Source: Isoetes taiwanensis (taxonomy: Eukaryota; Streptophyta; Lycopodiopsida; Isoetales; Isoetaceae). From it: DNA of 64,000 nt. This document shows positions 47,302 to 58,570 of this stretch, piece by piece; positions within the stretch are counted from its first letter, which is position 1, and the number at the start of each line of letters is the position of its first letter. Under the pieces are notes generated by a model, which was given only the letters and a program-made list of their open reading frames with translations, was not told the origin of the DNA and searched no databases. Location of the stretch: assembly GCA_021234155.1 (NCBI GenBank), contig JAJEKV010000034.1:14184671-14248670 (forward strand), read 5' to 3'. Both the position numbers and the translations under genes were made by a program.

Positions 47302-48056
47302 AAAATCTGTCTGGTCTATAGACTTGTTAGCAAGAACAGCAAATTGATTAGAACAGAAGATTATCCCATCATCATCCTCATAGAATGATATAACTTTATA
47401 CCTTTCTCTAGAGACCTTATGAGGTTCAGATAGATAGACTTGATACTACTCAATAAGATCCCCTGTGATGTTTTTGATTGATGTAGAATCAACAACTTTT
47501 GGATCAGCAACACTTTGTACATTATTCTTGCAATTGTTGGCCTTTGCTTCTTTAGGAGCCTGGTTAACTTTGCTCATTTGTGGCTCATTGATTTTTAGAG
47601 AGTATTTGTTTTAAATTTCCTTAGTTAATGAATCTCTCGTATAGTTGGATTCCAAATTAAAGGAATGCATTGTGGTTTTGAAGCCAAGATTAAGGCTTTA
47701 CCATAGATTTGAGTCTTGGAGTCCCTACTGTGAGAGAGTAGAATGAAGATCTAAGCTATGGTCTTTATCATCACGAACCTTTGCCTTACCCTTCAGCTTA
47801 TATCTTTGAGCATCTGTTAGTTAAGTTGTAGTTGAAGAAGTAGTTGTGAAAGCACCATTCCTTTGTAATAGTGGAGATTTTTGCTGCTCTCTCTCCATTC
47901 TCCTTTTAGCAATTCTTTTTGCACTGCCATTAGCTCTAGTCCATGGGACTAATGGAACTTTCTCAATGACATTGTTATTTTCTAAAGTCCTGCCAGTCGA
48001 GTCTCTTAGAGTTTCCTTTTCCTTCAAAAAATCATTGTTCACATCTATTTTGCAGT

Positions 48057-48061
48057 CTGCA
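48057..48061. other. Target site duplication CTGCA (left)
   Basis: The same five bases follow the 3' LTR at 50830-50834, as left by a retroviral-type integrase. Removing the element and one CTGCA restores the LINE ORF1 frame across the junction. Confidence 0.9.
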
Positions 48062-48847
48062 TGATATGAATATGGTAGCTCGGGGGTGTGATCTTGGACA
48101 TTAGCCTTGTCGGACTAGCATGAGTGTCTAAGTTTGGAAAATTATTCGCAAGGCAAGGCTATATCTATATTTAACGATGATGCTAAAAAGGCTTGCTAAA
48201 TAAAAAGGGGCTAAAGTCGCAGCAGAGGTCCATAAATAGAAGCTAAACTTCAATTACATATATCTCTGCAACCAGAGATCGGATTTGGTGTAATTCTCTA
48301 GAACCGTCGTAGAGTCTAGTTTCCGAATTGGGGCAACACGTCGACTAGTTCGTCCAAATAAGAGCGATATAACCGAAAGAGTGAGAGAGGGTCAAAGAAG
48401 ACTGCTCTACTCCTTCGCTCTTGAATCTGATTCAAAGAAAGCCATTACTTTTTCCTAGAGCTTCTTTTATTCTTGTTCAATAACCTACTATTACCCCTGA
48501 GCCTAACTCTTAGCCTAACTCTTGGTGTTTTATGTTGAGGACTGCTAGCTCGAGGGAGGAGCTACCAGTAGAAGTTGATTGTCAGGTCTTGCCATAATTC
48601 TGCCAGTTCTTAGCACTGATTGCCCCGGTTGGATGGTGGAACAACCATAGACTGGTTATTGTATCTTGTGTTTATTTGACCCACTACTTCAAATAGAGAT
48701 CTTTTTGTCATTGCTAATAGTGATTGTGGAATATATAGCAATTCTGGATGGATTACATATTGTGAGAACCATGGATTTCCTGAAGAAGTCTTGAATAAGA
48801 TTTCAGAGATATAAAAGGTATGGTTCATTGGTGTGATCCATAATAAT

Positions 48848-48859
48848 TGGTATCAGAGC
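48848..48859 (+). promoter_or_regulatory. Primer-binding site (initiator-Met tRNA)
   Basis: TGGTATCAGAGC, complementary to the 3' end of plant initiator-Met tRNA, three bases after the 5' LTR end. It defines the element's orientation as plus. Confidence 0.93.
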
Positions 48860-49809
48860 CTAGCTATTCTTAATATTTGCAAGTCATCCGGTTGGTGATA
48901 GAGATTTCAAACTGGAATAGAGATTCTTATTCTAGCTATTCTTGAAGTTTGCAAGTCAACTAATTGGTGTTGGTGATTACCCTTATCATGAGAACCCAAA
49001 TGATTTCTCTCTGTGAATTTAATTTATTTGATCTATTCTTACCAATCTCATCCTCTTGAAAGCAAGAAAGCCTTCTAAAATAGCCCTTGAATATCTATAT
49101 GGTAAATTCTTTCTGTTGCAAGAAACATATATGAATCTATTAGGCACAGATGATTTGAAATAAGCACTGGGAACTGAGCCTATCCTACTTTATCAATCCA
49201 TTTCGTTTTGCCAAAATGGATCTCCTTTAAATCAAGCCTAATCAAAACTGACAATCCATCTCCTCGGCGAGGATGGATCTCTGATTCAACTCTTCTTATA
49301 TTTATGGTAGATGAATCTATTTCTATCTAAATTAATCCCAAAGCACGAACAATGTAAACTGCATCTTTATGGGGTTCCATTGTTTCTAGTTACTGGTGAT
49401 TAGAGTGTGCTTGTCAGTAATTGTGGTTAAAAAGTAGAGAATAGAGAACCTGTTAAAAGTTTATGGAGTGGTCGGAGCCGCTAGAGAAATTGTAGATTAG
49501 ATTTTATGATTTTAATGCTCCCTTCTGATATATTTGATATTAATGGATGACATTGAAAATTTTAGGTTGGTGTCTAAAATTTTGAGTAGTAGTTGGTGCT
49601 ACTGGTCGAGGTTGGTGCTTCAACAAAAATCCACCATTCTTTCTTAAACTTTACCGTTCTTAGAATGTAGAAGTATACTTTTAGTGAATTATCTTGATAT
49701 CTTTCAATTCAATCCTTGCAGTAGCTTACTCCAATCCTTAGCCATAAAATTATGATTGTAGTAAATAGTGCTATTTATGAGATCGCAACCCTAGCCTTTG
49801 GACCCTGAA

Positions 49810-49990
49810 ACGGATTGAGTTAGTGCTCACATACAATTGGATTGATTTGGTGCTCATAAACATATGGACTGAGTTGATGCTCATAAACATATGGACTGAG
49901 TTGATGCTCATGTACAAATGGATGGAACTGGTTAGTGCTCATATGACACAAATTGAGTTGGTGCTCGACTTGTGGTTGATGGATACAACT
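49810..49990 (+). repeat. Short tandem repeats inside the LTR element
   Basis: Five to six degenerate copies of a roughly 30-base unit around GG(A/T)(T/C)TGAGTTG(A/G)TGCTCATA; two neighbouring copies (near 49860-49915) are essentially identical. They lie close to the polypurine tract. The open frame across them is a by-product of the repeat. Confidence 0.75.
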
Positions 49991-50752
49991 GAGGTCAGTT
50001 GCTTCCCAGAAAGGGAGGAATTGATATGAATATGGTAGCTCGAGGGTGTGATCTTGAACGTTAGCCTTGGTAGACTAGCATGAGTATCTAAGTTTGGCAA
50101 ATTATTGGCAAGGCAAGGCAATAAAGACAATTTATAGTCTATATTTAACGATGATGCTAAAAAGGCTTGCTAAATAAAAAAGGGCTAAAGTCGCAGCAGA
50201 GATCTATAAATAGAAGCTAAACTTTAATTACATATATCTCCACAACCAGAAACTGAATTTAGGCGATTTTTAATTTTCTGGAACCATCATAGAGTCTAGT
50301 TTCCGAATTAGGGCAGCACATCGACTAGTTCACCCGAATAGGAGAGATATAGCCAGAAGAGTGACAAGGGGTCAAAGAAGACTCCTCTACTCCTTCGCTC
50401 TTGAATCTGATTCAAAGAAAGCCATTACTTTTTTCTAGAGCTTCTGTTATTCTTGTTCAATAACCTACTATTATCCCTGAGGCTAACTCTTGGTGTTTTA
50501 TGTTGAGGACTGCTAGCTCGAGGAAGGAGCTACCAGTAGAAGCTGATTGTCAGGTCTTGCCATAATTTTGCCAGTTCGTAGCACTGATTGACCCGTTGGG
50601 TGGTGGAACTACCATAGATTGGTTATTGTATCTTGTGTTTATTTGACCTATGTTTATTTGACCCACTACTTCAAATAGAGGTCTTTTTGTCATTGTTAAT
50701 AGTTTGATTGTGGAATATGTAGCAATTCTGGATGAATTACATATTGTGGGAA

Positions 50753-51780
50753 CTATGGATTTCCTGAAGAAGTCTTGAAAAAGATCTCAGAGATATAAAA
50801 GGTATGGTTCATTGGTGTGATCCATAACACTGCATACCAAAAATGCCTAGAACAACATTTAGTACAATTTGGAGGTAAGTCAGCCCATCTTAGATCCAAA
50901 ACAGCTTTTTGGCCAAAACAATCAGTAAAGGGTATAGTTAGAGAAATTTCTTTGGATAGATCCATTTGGACATAGGCTACTAGAGGTTTGTATGGAGCAT
51001 AAACAATAGAGATATAGGTATCAATGGAATTGAAAAGAGTTTTGAAAGAACTTCGTTCCAATAGATTGGGCTAAGGCCATAAAAGGATGTAGAAGCCACA
51101 CAGAAATTGTTAAGATCAGAGATTGAGAGCTTAGGGTTCCATGAAGCAAGAAATTAGAAGATCTCTGATTTCCACATTCGGCCATGATATAATAGAAAGG
51201 CCTTTTTATAGCATTAATAGCATTAAATAGCAAATAGCATTAATAGAAAGGCCTTTTTGCATGGAGAGAATGTGTGACCATAAATTAGCTATATTGACTC
51301 CTATCTTATCAACTTTCAAAATAACAGTAGAGTTCGAAAGAGATTTCATTTTTTCAAAAACCGTAGGGGAATTTAGATGAATACCATGAACAGTGGCGAG
51401 TTTTGGAGGCATTTGTGGCTGCTCTTGTTGAAGGATCCCGTCCCATACTGCATCCGAGTTAACTTCATTGATAAGTCATAGAGTACCATAAGGCACCGGA
51501 ATTCTAGTGGCAGGATCAATTGTAGGAGTGATCCCATATAAGCTTGGATCTTTCCAGTAATTATCCCAATTCGCGGTGTGATCAGATAAAGGATCCATAA
51601 GCTTTTTTTGCAGGGAAAGGCCACTGAAATTTCCAAAAGGAACGAAACTAGAGGTCTTCGGGACAATTTTCTTCATATCAGAGAGCAGAATAGTTCGATC
51701 ATATTCTTGAAGCGTCAGAAAGCAGTGGAGAAAGGGCAAAGTTTTAGGATTTAGGGTAAATTGCCTCTTCATATTTGCCA
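50753..51780 (-). pseudogene. N-terminal part of L1-type ORF1 with DUF4283-like domain
   Basis: Readable minus-strand segments, in several frames, run from about 51780 (MKRQFTLNPKTLPFLHCF) through STVILKVDKIGVNIANLW near 51310 to PLVAYVQMDLSKEISLTIPF near 50960 and DLRWADLPPNCTKCCSRHF near 50870. The last two match the end of the DUF4283 domain and the following LPP.C..C zinc knuckle of plant L1 ORF1 proteins, which bind RNA. The LTR element cuts the knuckle, and its last Cys lies on the far side, just below 48057. The ORF1 was already frameshifted, at the latest now. Confidence 0.72.
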
Positions 51781-52394
51781 TCATAAAGATCAGGAGAAAG
51801 CAACAAGGGGGAAATTGGCGCGGAGAAAACAGGGGAGAGACGGAAAGGAAGGGGGAAAGACAGGGGAAATAATAGAATGAAAGAAAAAGGAGCAATTCTA
51901 GATTAATTTTGACTTGAATACCTCACAAATTGCAATAAATCTCAATCTATTCATTCAATTAAGAAGAGAATACCTTCATGTAAATATGATGTTCGGACCA
52001 GTCCCAATGAACTCGAAAAAATTCCAGTAGCCGAACAGTTCTTATCACCAACAAATTCTTCCAACTAAAATTCTATGATCTGGGTTTTAAAATCTTTACA
52101 GCTTGGTACAAATGTGAACTCAGGATAAAAAAGTTCTTCTGGAAAGATTTGGTGAGTTATAAGATTATCCCAAAGTTGAGAGGCAGAACCGAAAAGGAAA
52201 CCGCGGGTTAATCTTTTACCATCTATCAAGATTGCAAAGATTTTAGTATCCATTTGGAGCTCATGCAATCAGGATTCATATGAACTGCTAGCCTCTACCA
52301 AGCTAGCTATCAATTTCGAGGCAATTGAGACTCAGTAAAGGCCAAATTTAAAAGAATTCAGCCAAGATTTGGCCAAGAACGTATTTCAAATAGA

Positions 52395-54645
52395 AAATGT
52401 GGGAAAAGGTTCCAAGAAAAATGGCGCACGACATTTTTTTTCCCTCCCATACAAATCTTTTCTCAAGGGCAAAAAGGCACTGTATATATGGTAGAACATC
52501 AACAAGAAATGTTCTATCTCCTTGATTGTCAGCCCAATATATTTTGGAGAAGAGTGTGGCATAGATCTTTTCAACCTACTAGAAACATTTCTCAAGAACA
52601 GTGAGAGCAATACTTGATGTAGCTTTACGCTTAAAGGGGTTTGTAGTAAGGCACCAATACAAATAGACCCAACATTGGTTATAATAGAGGTAGATGTCAC
52701 TAAAGGCTTGCAACCTCTCACAAATGGCAAGGCTATAGGCTTAGATGGCATGTAGGCAGAATTATTAAAGTGGATTGGATTGCATATTGTCCCTGTCCCC
52801 ACCAGTTTGTTCAACAGGGCCCTTTGAGAAGGATTCTCCTCACAATGTATCATCAGCAGAATGGTCCCCATACATAAGGCAGATGATTCACATTGCTCTG
52901 CCAGCTATCAGATAATCATAGTTAGCTCATTATTGGCAAAACTGCTGGCCAATATACTTGAGCAGTCGGCAAAGGAAACAAGGTATGCACACTTGCTCAA
53001 GTAGGATTTAGGCCTAAAAAATTTTACATGTTTTTATGTTGCGTACCTTAATAGAGGACAACAATAACAAAGAATAAGATTTATATTGCTATTTTGTGGA
53101 CTTTGGTAAAGCTTTTGACACGATCTCTACAGAGAAGCTATGGGGAAGTTAATGCAGTTGGGAGTTCCCTAGTTTTCAGGCTTTATGAAACTTGCTCAAC
53201 TCAAATCCACCTCCCAAAAGAGTTATCAACAAGAGTTTTGGGGTCCACTAAGGGTGCCCACACTTTCCTACGTTGTTTGGATTCTAGATTAATCAACTGA
53301 AGGATTGTCTTACACAACATGGAGGTAGGGGGCCAGGCTTGCCATCATATCATCTAATGGCTAATATATGTAAATGACATGGACTCTTAGCCTACACCCC
53401 AGCGTTTATGCAGCAACATCTAGATACCTTGAGTACCTTTTGCTAAGCCACTGGAATCACGTCAATTTGGCCAAAACCAAAGTGCTCCTCGTGTCATCTT
53501 TGAAGCAACAGAGGCAACCTTGCTTCATTTACCAAGGCCAAGATGTGGAAGTAGTGCTAACATACAAATGCCTAAGAATGGAGTTCATGGCAATCACATA
53601 TTGGAATACTTGTATTAGGCAATGGGTGATGGCAGGCTGGAAGGCTTATTGGTCGCACTTATTCAAGATGTTGGTGGAGCTGTTGCTTCCGTATGGAGTG
53701 GAAGTATGGGGAGGCAGTGATATCATTTAACACTTGGGAGGACTTAGAACAGGAATTTCTGACTTGAGCACGTGGAGTCAAGTCCAGATTCCATGTCAAA
53801 TTCTTCTGCAAGAGACACTCTTCAAAGAGTCGCTCTAGAATATCATATCATATACTGCCAAAACGCGGTAAAAATAGGAGGCTCGTACATTCTTATCCTT
53901 GCCTATACAATGGCCATAGGTCCACAATGCCTTAGATCTATTAGAAGATATGAGCCATCTGGTTATCTAGATGGAATATGCAGGATTAGGGATGCATACA
54001 GGTGCATAACAATGAGAATCACAATCGTCTGGTACAGTATCTGAACAACTGTTCCCTAAGTAAGCTTTGGGATAACAATGCTTTGGAGTTGGTAAAGAGA
54101 TCGCGCTATAAAACCAGATTTATCTTACGCTTGCCAAGGGTCATTGCACTAATTGTTAATAAATTTACCCATGAAAAGCTATAAAGTGATTGCTTGCATT
54201 TTCATAGGAGCACACTGCCTCAAATTTGAGGCAGGTAGATGGACCCAGGAAAAGCTAGAAAATAGGGTCTGCCAATACTGCCCGCTGGGAGTTATTAAAG
54301 ATGAGTACCACACTCTTTAGCACTGCCCAACATTTGCACCTTTTCGTGCACGATATGATGGGTTAATTACACCTAACCAACCTCTGCACTTGATTATGAA
54401 CACACACTTGATAGGAACATTTGACATAAACACACATATTGGACATGCGGGTTGGTCATTATATGAATGTAAAAAAGTACAATTTATCAGCAAGCCTATT
54501 AGTGGTAAGATTTTTTACTCAAAAATCCCACGAGACGGGGTTTTTTAATTCTGAACAGTAATAGGCAGGCTGGTCTTTGCTTGTTTATTTGGGTTCCATA
54601 GGCCATCTGGTCTCAGTGAATGATGAAATTCAATTCAATTCTATA
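52395..54645 (+). mobile_element. Decayed LINE, plus strand, (AATTC)n tail
   Basis: Same clade as the copies at 18.6, 25 and 27-29 kb. Readable words: LTNGKAIGLDGM near 52720, VPIHKADDSH near 52870, IIVSSLLAKLLANILEQ near 52920, NLAKTKVLL near 53470, YKCLRMEF near 53565, LLPYGVEVWGG near 53690 and AHCLKFEAGRW near 54210, then a zinc-binding remnant (CQYCP, H, C) near 54280-54320. The 3' region keeps the GGGTTTTTTAATTCT hairpin side and GGGTTCCATAGGCCATCTGG, and ends in CAATTCAATTC. Multiple stops and shifts throughout. Confidence 0.82.
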
Positions 54646-55307
54646 ATCAATTGAAGAAATAACTTGGTAGGCAACATCCTGACAACCATAATCTCACTAC
54701 TTAGTGGCACACTCGTGATACTTTTGACACACTTGTGGAATGAAGATCTGCACCGACGAAGAGAGTCATAGCAATGGGTTATTGCGCAATCAGGCAATGA
54801 TTTTATTAGTTACTCTGACAAATAATTACAAGAGAAGAAGTTGATTCTTCCAAATTAGACCCTTGTACACCAGCATGCAATAGGAACATGAGCTAAAAAA
54901 TTTGTGGCTTTCTCTCTTCACAAGTCAGGCGAATTGTACTCTTGTCCAACATAGATAGAGGCAATGCAGCTCTATTAGCAGCGACTTAGAATATATCAAA
55001 GCCACCAAATACATGTGTGGTAATATCTAACTGGCAGCCATTACTCGATCACAATTGGCAACTAATGGAAAGTGATTGCCAAGCAACAAGTGTGCCTTCA
55101 ATTTCTAAACATCCTCAGTTTTGGATGGGTTATACTCATAATGGAATATCACAACTTGCCCTTATGAAGATATGCCATGTAATGGTCAATACGTTATCTC
55201 AGCCAAGAGAGACACAATTATGTCTGGCGCAGAAATTGTCCTTAAAAAATTTCTTGCAGAATACATGCACTCTATCATATATATATATATATTCGAATTA
55301 AGCAGAG
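54646..55307. other. No gene seen; 3' flank of the next gene
   Basis: AT-rich DNA between the LINE tail and the end of the unrecognised minus-strand gene. A short (TA)n run lies at 55275-55290. Confidence 0.4.
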
Positions 55308-57420
55308 TTATGGCACCGTTACCTCTATCTCGTCAGATTGGATAATGCATTTGGTGGATATGTTGATCGAAGACCTAGAAGAACTTGACTCCCATGTATA
55401 TCTCTCGCGAGCTTGTGATGAACTCGCTTCGAACTTTACCTCTGACACATCCTTCAAACCCAACTCTGCCATCTCTAGAGGAAATGGTGTTCCATCATAT
55501 ATTAATGCTTCATTCAGATCCCTTGGCACTTCTGGCAGGTATAGCACTACAACAAAAACATAAACGTTCTTAAAGACTTCATCTTCCCTCAAACCAGTAA
55601 TTGAAGCTACATCGTGGAGCAGAGATACTCCTTCCCTTCTAGAGTATTAGGTAAGGTTTTCGTGAGACTCCATCTGTCACAGCGCTCGTTAGAAGCATTT
55701 TTGTGCTCTTCATCCTCGTCCTCTTCATCATTTTCCACTGTTTAATTCTCTCTCTCTGCATTAAAAACCTCTTTTAAAGGTGAATGATGTTCTGCATTAG
55801 CTTTCATTTGCGGTTCCACGCTATCTCTTAGTAGGACAATAAATCATTTAAGTAGCAAACATGATGTCAATGGGATATAAACTCTCCTTCACACCCTTCT
55901 TCTGGTAAGGACCTTTGGATCCTAGCATGATCAGCTTTTGGAAATCGTGTTAGAAAAGACTTGAGATTCAATACAATCTTTCCTTTTATTGGAGAAGGAT
56001 GTGATTTGGCTTCTTTTGCAGCCACAAAGCTATAAATATACTGATCTTACACGTCAATGTATTTGATCGCATAAAAAATAGGCAAAAGTTATTGTAAACA
56101 ATAGTAGCATCCATGGGTTATTGGGGTTCCTGAGTGAATTCTTCTGAGTGTGTAATCGATACTCTTCCTTACATATGATCTCATCATACCATGCTTGAAA
56201 TTGATCTCAAACCTTCTCTGACATTATGCTTGCCATAACATATTTCTAGCGTTTGGAGGAATAAAAAGGGTGATTACCTGTATGCAACTACCTACATCCT
56301 CATAGCATGGAAGTGAGAGCTATGCATGTGCACCATGGCCATGATATAAAACATATTTTATATGACTACACAAACAAGGCATGGTTCATACCATGCCCAC
56401 AGCGCAATATTTTCACAAGGGTACTGTAGCCAAAGACAAACAACACTGGGATTTGAACCTAGTAGTATGATTGTTATTTTTGTTATTAGCTATTTTTACG
56501 TAAAGCTAGGACCATAGAATGCATATAAAGCTTTGTTGTATATGACTCTTCCTTACATTTTCCTACTTTGACATCATCCATCAGAAAATGGAAAAAGTTT
56601 AACTTATATTATGATTCCAAGTTTATTCTTACATCAAACAAAGACCATGCTTCTTCTACTTTTAAGGTTCTGGACCATTGATCCCATTTGAAGATGCAGA
56701 TGTCAATGACCTCATAATAGGTACTATCAGCATCGTCTTGTTCCACCAGAACCCATAACCATCTACTCTCTTCTTTTACTTTCCTTTATCTTATGTGCTT
56801 GAAAGTAATGTATAGCGTTTTTTTCCAAGTACAGTACCTGATTTGAATGCTTTCTTTATTATCTTGCAATCTACCTTCTCAAGTCCTTTATGTAGTTGGG
56901 ACGACCATTCTTCACGATAAAATTTCTCGAGAAACAAGTCGCAATTGTGAAAAATTCCTGTAATAATTTCATCTTCGCCAGAAATATAGAAGTAGAATCC
57001 ATTGGAGGCAATTAAGTTGTGATGGGGGCAATGGTAAGTCCACAATCTTGCTTTTCTAGAGGTAATATACGTGTCTTAGAAACCAAATCTCCCTTTCCCT
57101 CGCTGCACTTTGGATTGACCTTCAAATGACAGAGACCAATATCATAATAAAAAACATGAAAGATGCTTGTTATTATCTTGATGATACAATGTATCAAAAA
57201 TACAGAGCACTGAAATACCAAAAAACAATTGCTTGATTTCAAATGCAAAAGAATGAAAGATAGGTTGGATCTCATATTTGACGCACAGCTCAGAAAAATT
57301 TCAACTCGATATCTCCCTATGTCTGAGGGTGCCCCCTCTTGAATATATACTTCCCTTCTTCAACAACAATAGCCTTCCAGTGTGATGAAATCCATCTAAA
57401 AAGAAGCGAAGAGGGTGAAA
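55308..57420 (-). CDS. Unrecognised gene or pseudogene, several coding-like exons
   Basis: I do not recognise the family. On the minus strand, protein-like text alternates with AT-rich gaps. In order: HWKAIVVEEGKYIFKRG near 57380; an exon starting near 57074 after a TTTCTAAG acceptor (TYITSRKARLWTYHCPHHNL, then SGEDEIITGIFHNCDLFLEK); RWLWVLVEQDDADSTYYEVI and CIFKWDQWSRTLKVEEAWSL near 56740-56620, ending at a GTAAGA donor; FVAAKEAKSHPSPIKGKIVL near 55990; an acidic stretch ENDEEDEDEEHKN near 55720; and a last exon from 55638 after a CTCTAG acceptor (GVSLLHDVASITGLREDEVF to EIEVTVP, stop at 55308). Splice-compatible borders favour a real gene, but I see a possible frameshift near 57340 and no start codon. 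A chromatin-type BAH domain crossed my mind for the 57.3-57.4 kb part; this is speculation. Confidence 0.42.
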
Positions 57421-57660
57421 GCATGTTAGGGTGTACCACTTTTGGAACCTGCAAAAGTACCTACAATAGTCAATGGCATGTTAATATTCAAAGTTAAGAT
57501 AAAGATATTTCTATCGTAGGCCAAAATAAATACATCAATTCTAAAACATACTTTTTTATGAGATATTATAGAGGTACTTAATACCCAGTGCGGGCTACCT
57601 TTTTGGGTACTTTTGTAGTTCCTAAATAATACCTTTTAAGGGGCACCCTAGCTTTTAGGA
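57421..57660. other. AT-rich spacer
   Basis: No feature recognised between the putative gene's 5' side and the microsatellite; it could hold the gene's promoter or first exon. Confidence 0.3.
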
Positions 57661-57867
<207 letters not shown>

Positions 57868-58261
57868 TAAAAAAGTGAATTAAAACTTGCTAAAGACAAA
57901 TTAAAAGTAAATTCTTACGAGTCCGAGATGATTTCAGACGAATTCAAAGAATTGAATAGACCCAAAGCATCCCTAGTATGCTGATCTTTGAAAGCAAATT
58001 TAACCCCTAAAGTATATATTTTGCTCCAGATAATGGCAAAAAAACCCTCCATTTGGTAAGTATACAAATACAAAATGGTAAAAACCCCCTTTATTGCATG
58101 CACATGTCCCGTACTGCAAAGAATATTGAATCCTCCGGCTCTAACTCTTCTGCTAGCAGCTTGGCATAAGTCTCTACCTAGTCGTAGTCTATGCAGAGCT
58201 GAGGCATGTGGAAGTTACTTAGTAACGGACCTGCACAGGTCACAAGTCTACCTAAAAAAAA
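57868..58261. other. No gene seen
   Basis: AT-rich DNA ending in a short (AATAG)n run near 58260-58278 that could be the remnant of a LINE tail for the minus-strand fragment next to it. Confidence 0.35.
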
Positions 58262-58570
58262 GAATAGAATAGAATAGAAAAGAGAGGTTGGTGATCTGAA
58301 TCCATCTTCTCATCTTTGCTCTTTATTCCCGCCTGCAGATGTTTGGCAAGGTGCAAAATTTGCTCGGCCACAAGTACATAATCTCCAATGCTAGATCCCC
58401 CTCCTCCCCAGATTCTTTTGTCGACAAGTGTAGAAGGAGGAGGATGGTCATTGTGCAAGACCATTGCAAATGAGCAAGTCAAAGATGTTGCACATTTGAA
58501 GCAACTGTCTTCCAAATATCATGGAAGGATGGCCCCCATCAGCAGACCGGATGGCCAAAAGTCTTATGTT
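58262..58570 (-). mobile_element. LINE endonuclease fragment, minus strand
   Basis: Minus-strand text reads DLLICNGLAQ, then a Cys-Arg stretch, SSIGDYVLVAEQILHLAKHL, and DSDHQPLF near 58280. This parallels the endonuclease of the long LINE at 19.6-19.8 kb (CNGL, VVDYVLVVAQDMHL, SDHLPL). Only this piece of the element remains. The SDH motif is intact but the frame is shifted at least once. Confidence 0.75.

Larger units (their letters stand above)
48062..50829 (+). mobile_element. Non-autonomous LTR retrotransposon, complete, inserted in LINE ORF1
   Basis: The 5' LTR is 48062-48845 and the 3' LTR 50022-50829. Both start TGATATGAATATGGTAGCTC; the 3' LTR ends in canonical CA, and the 5' LTR ends in TA through a single change. 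Just inside the 5' LTR lies TGGTATCAGAGC (48848-48859), the standard primer-binding site for initiator-Met tRNA. Just before the 3' LTR lies a polypurine tract (AGAAAGGGAGGAAT). Flanks carry the 5 bp duplication CTGCA. The interior is only about 1.18 kb and encodes no gag, protease, reverse transcriptase or integrase, so it needs proteins from another element. The LTRs differ by scattered substitutions and several indels, so the insertion is not recent. Confidence 0.95.
43733..52300 (-). mobile_element. Long L1-type LINE, decayed, split by an LTR element
   Basis: Minus-strand order: ORF1 from about 51.8 kb down to 46.6 kb (interrupted by the LTR element at 48062-50829), endonuclease at about 46.47-45.66 kb, reverse transcriptase at about 45.60-44.60 kb, and a C-terminal region at 44.48-43.74 kb. 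Key words: LLQELKLQ, IIAGDFNNIP and SISDHQPQFL (endonuclease); KSPGLDGFPSEFY, QGCPFALYL and QYADDTLSFL (reverse transcriptase, with an intact YADD). Stops and frameshifts separate the segments. The 3' terminal part and tail are missing: coding text stops where the mitochondrial rRNA fragment begins. This LINE is a different lineage from the GC-rich LINEs elsewhere in the window. Confidence 0.87.

Noticed and set aside
52386-52871. 161-codon minus-strand open frame
   Set aside because: The opposite strand carries readable LINE reverse transcriptase text; this frame is its shadow.
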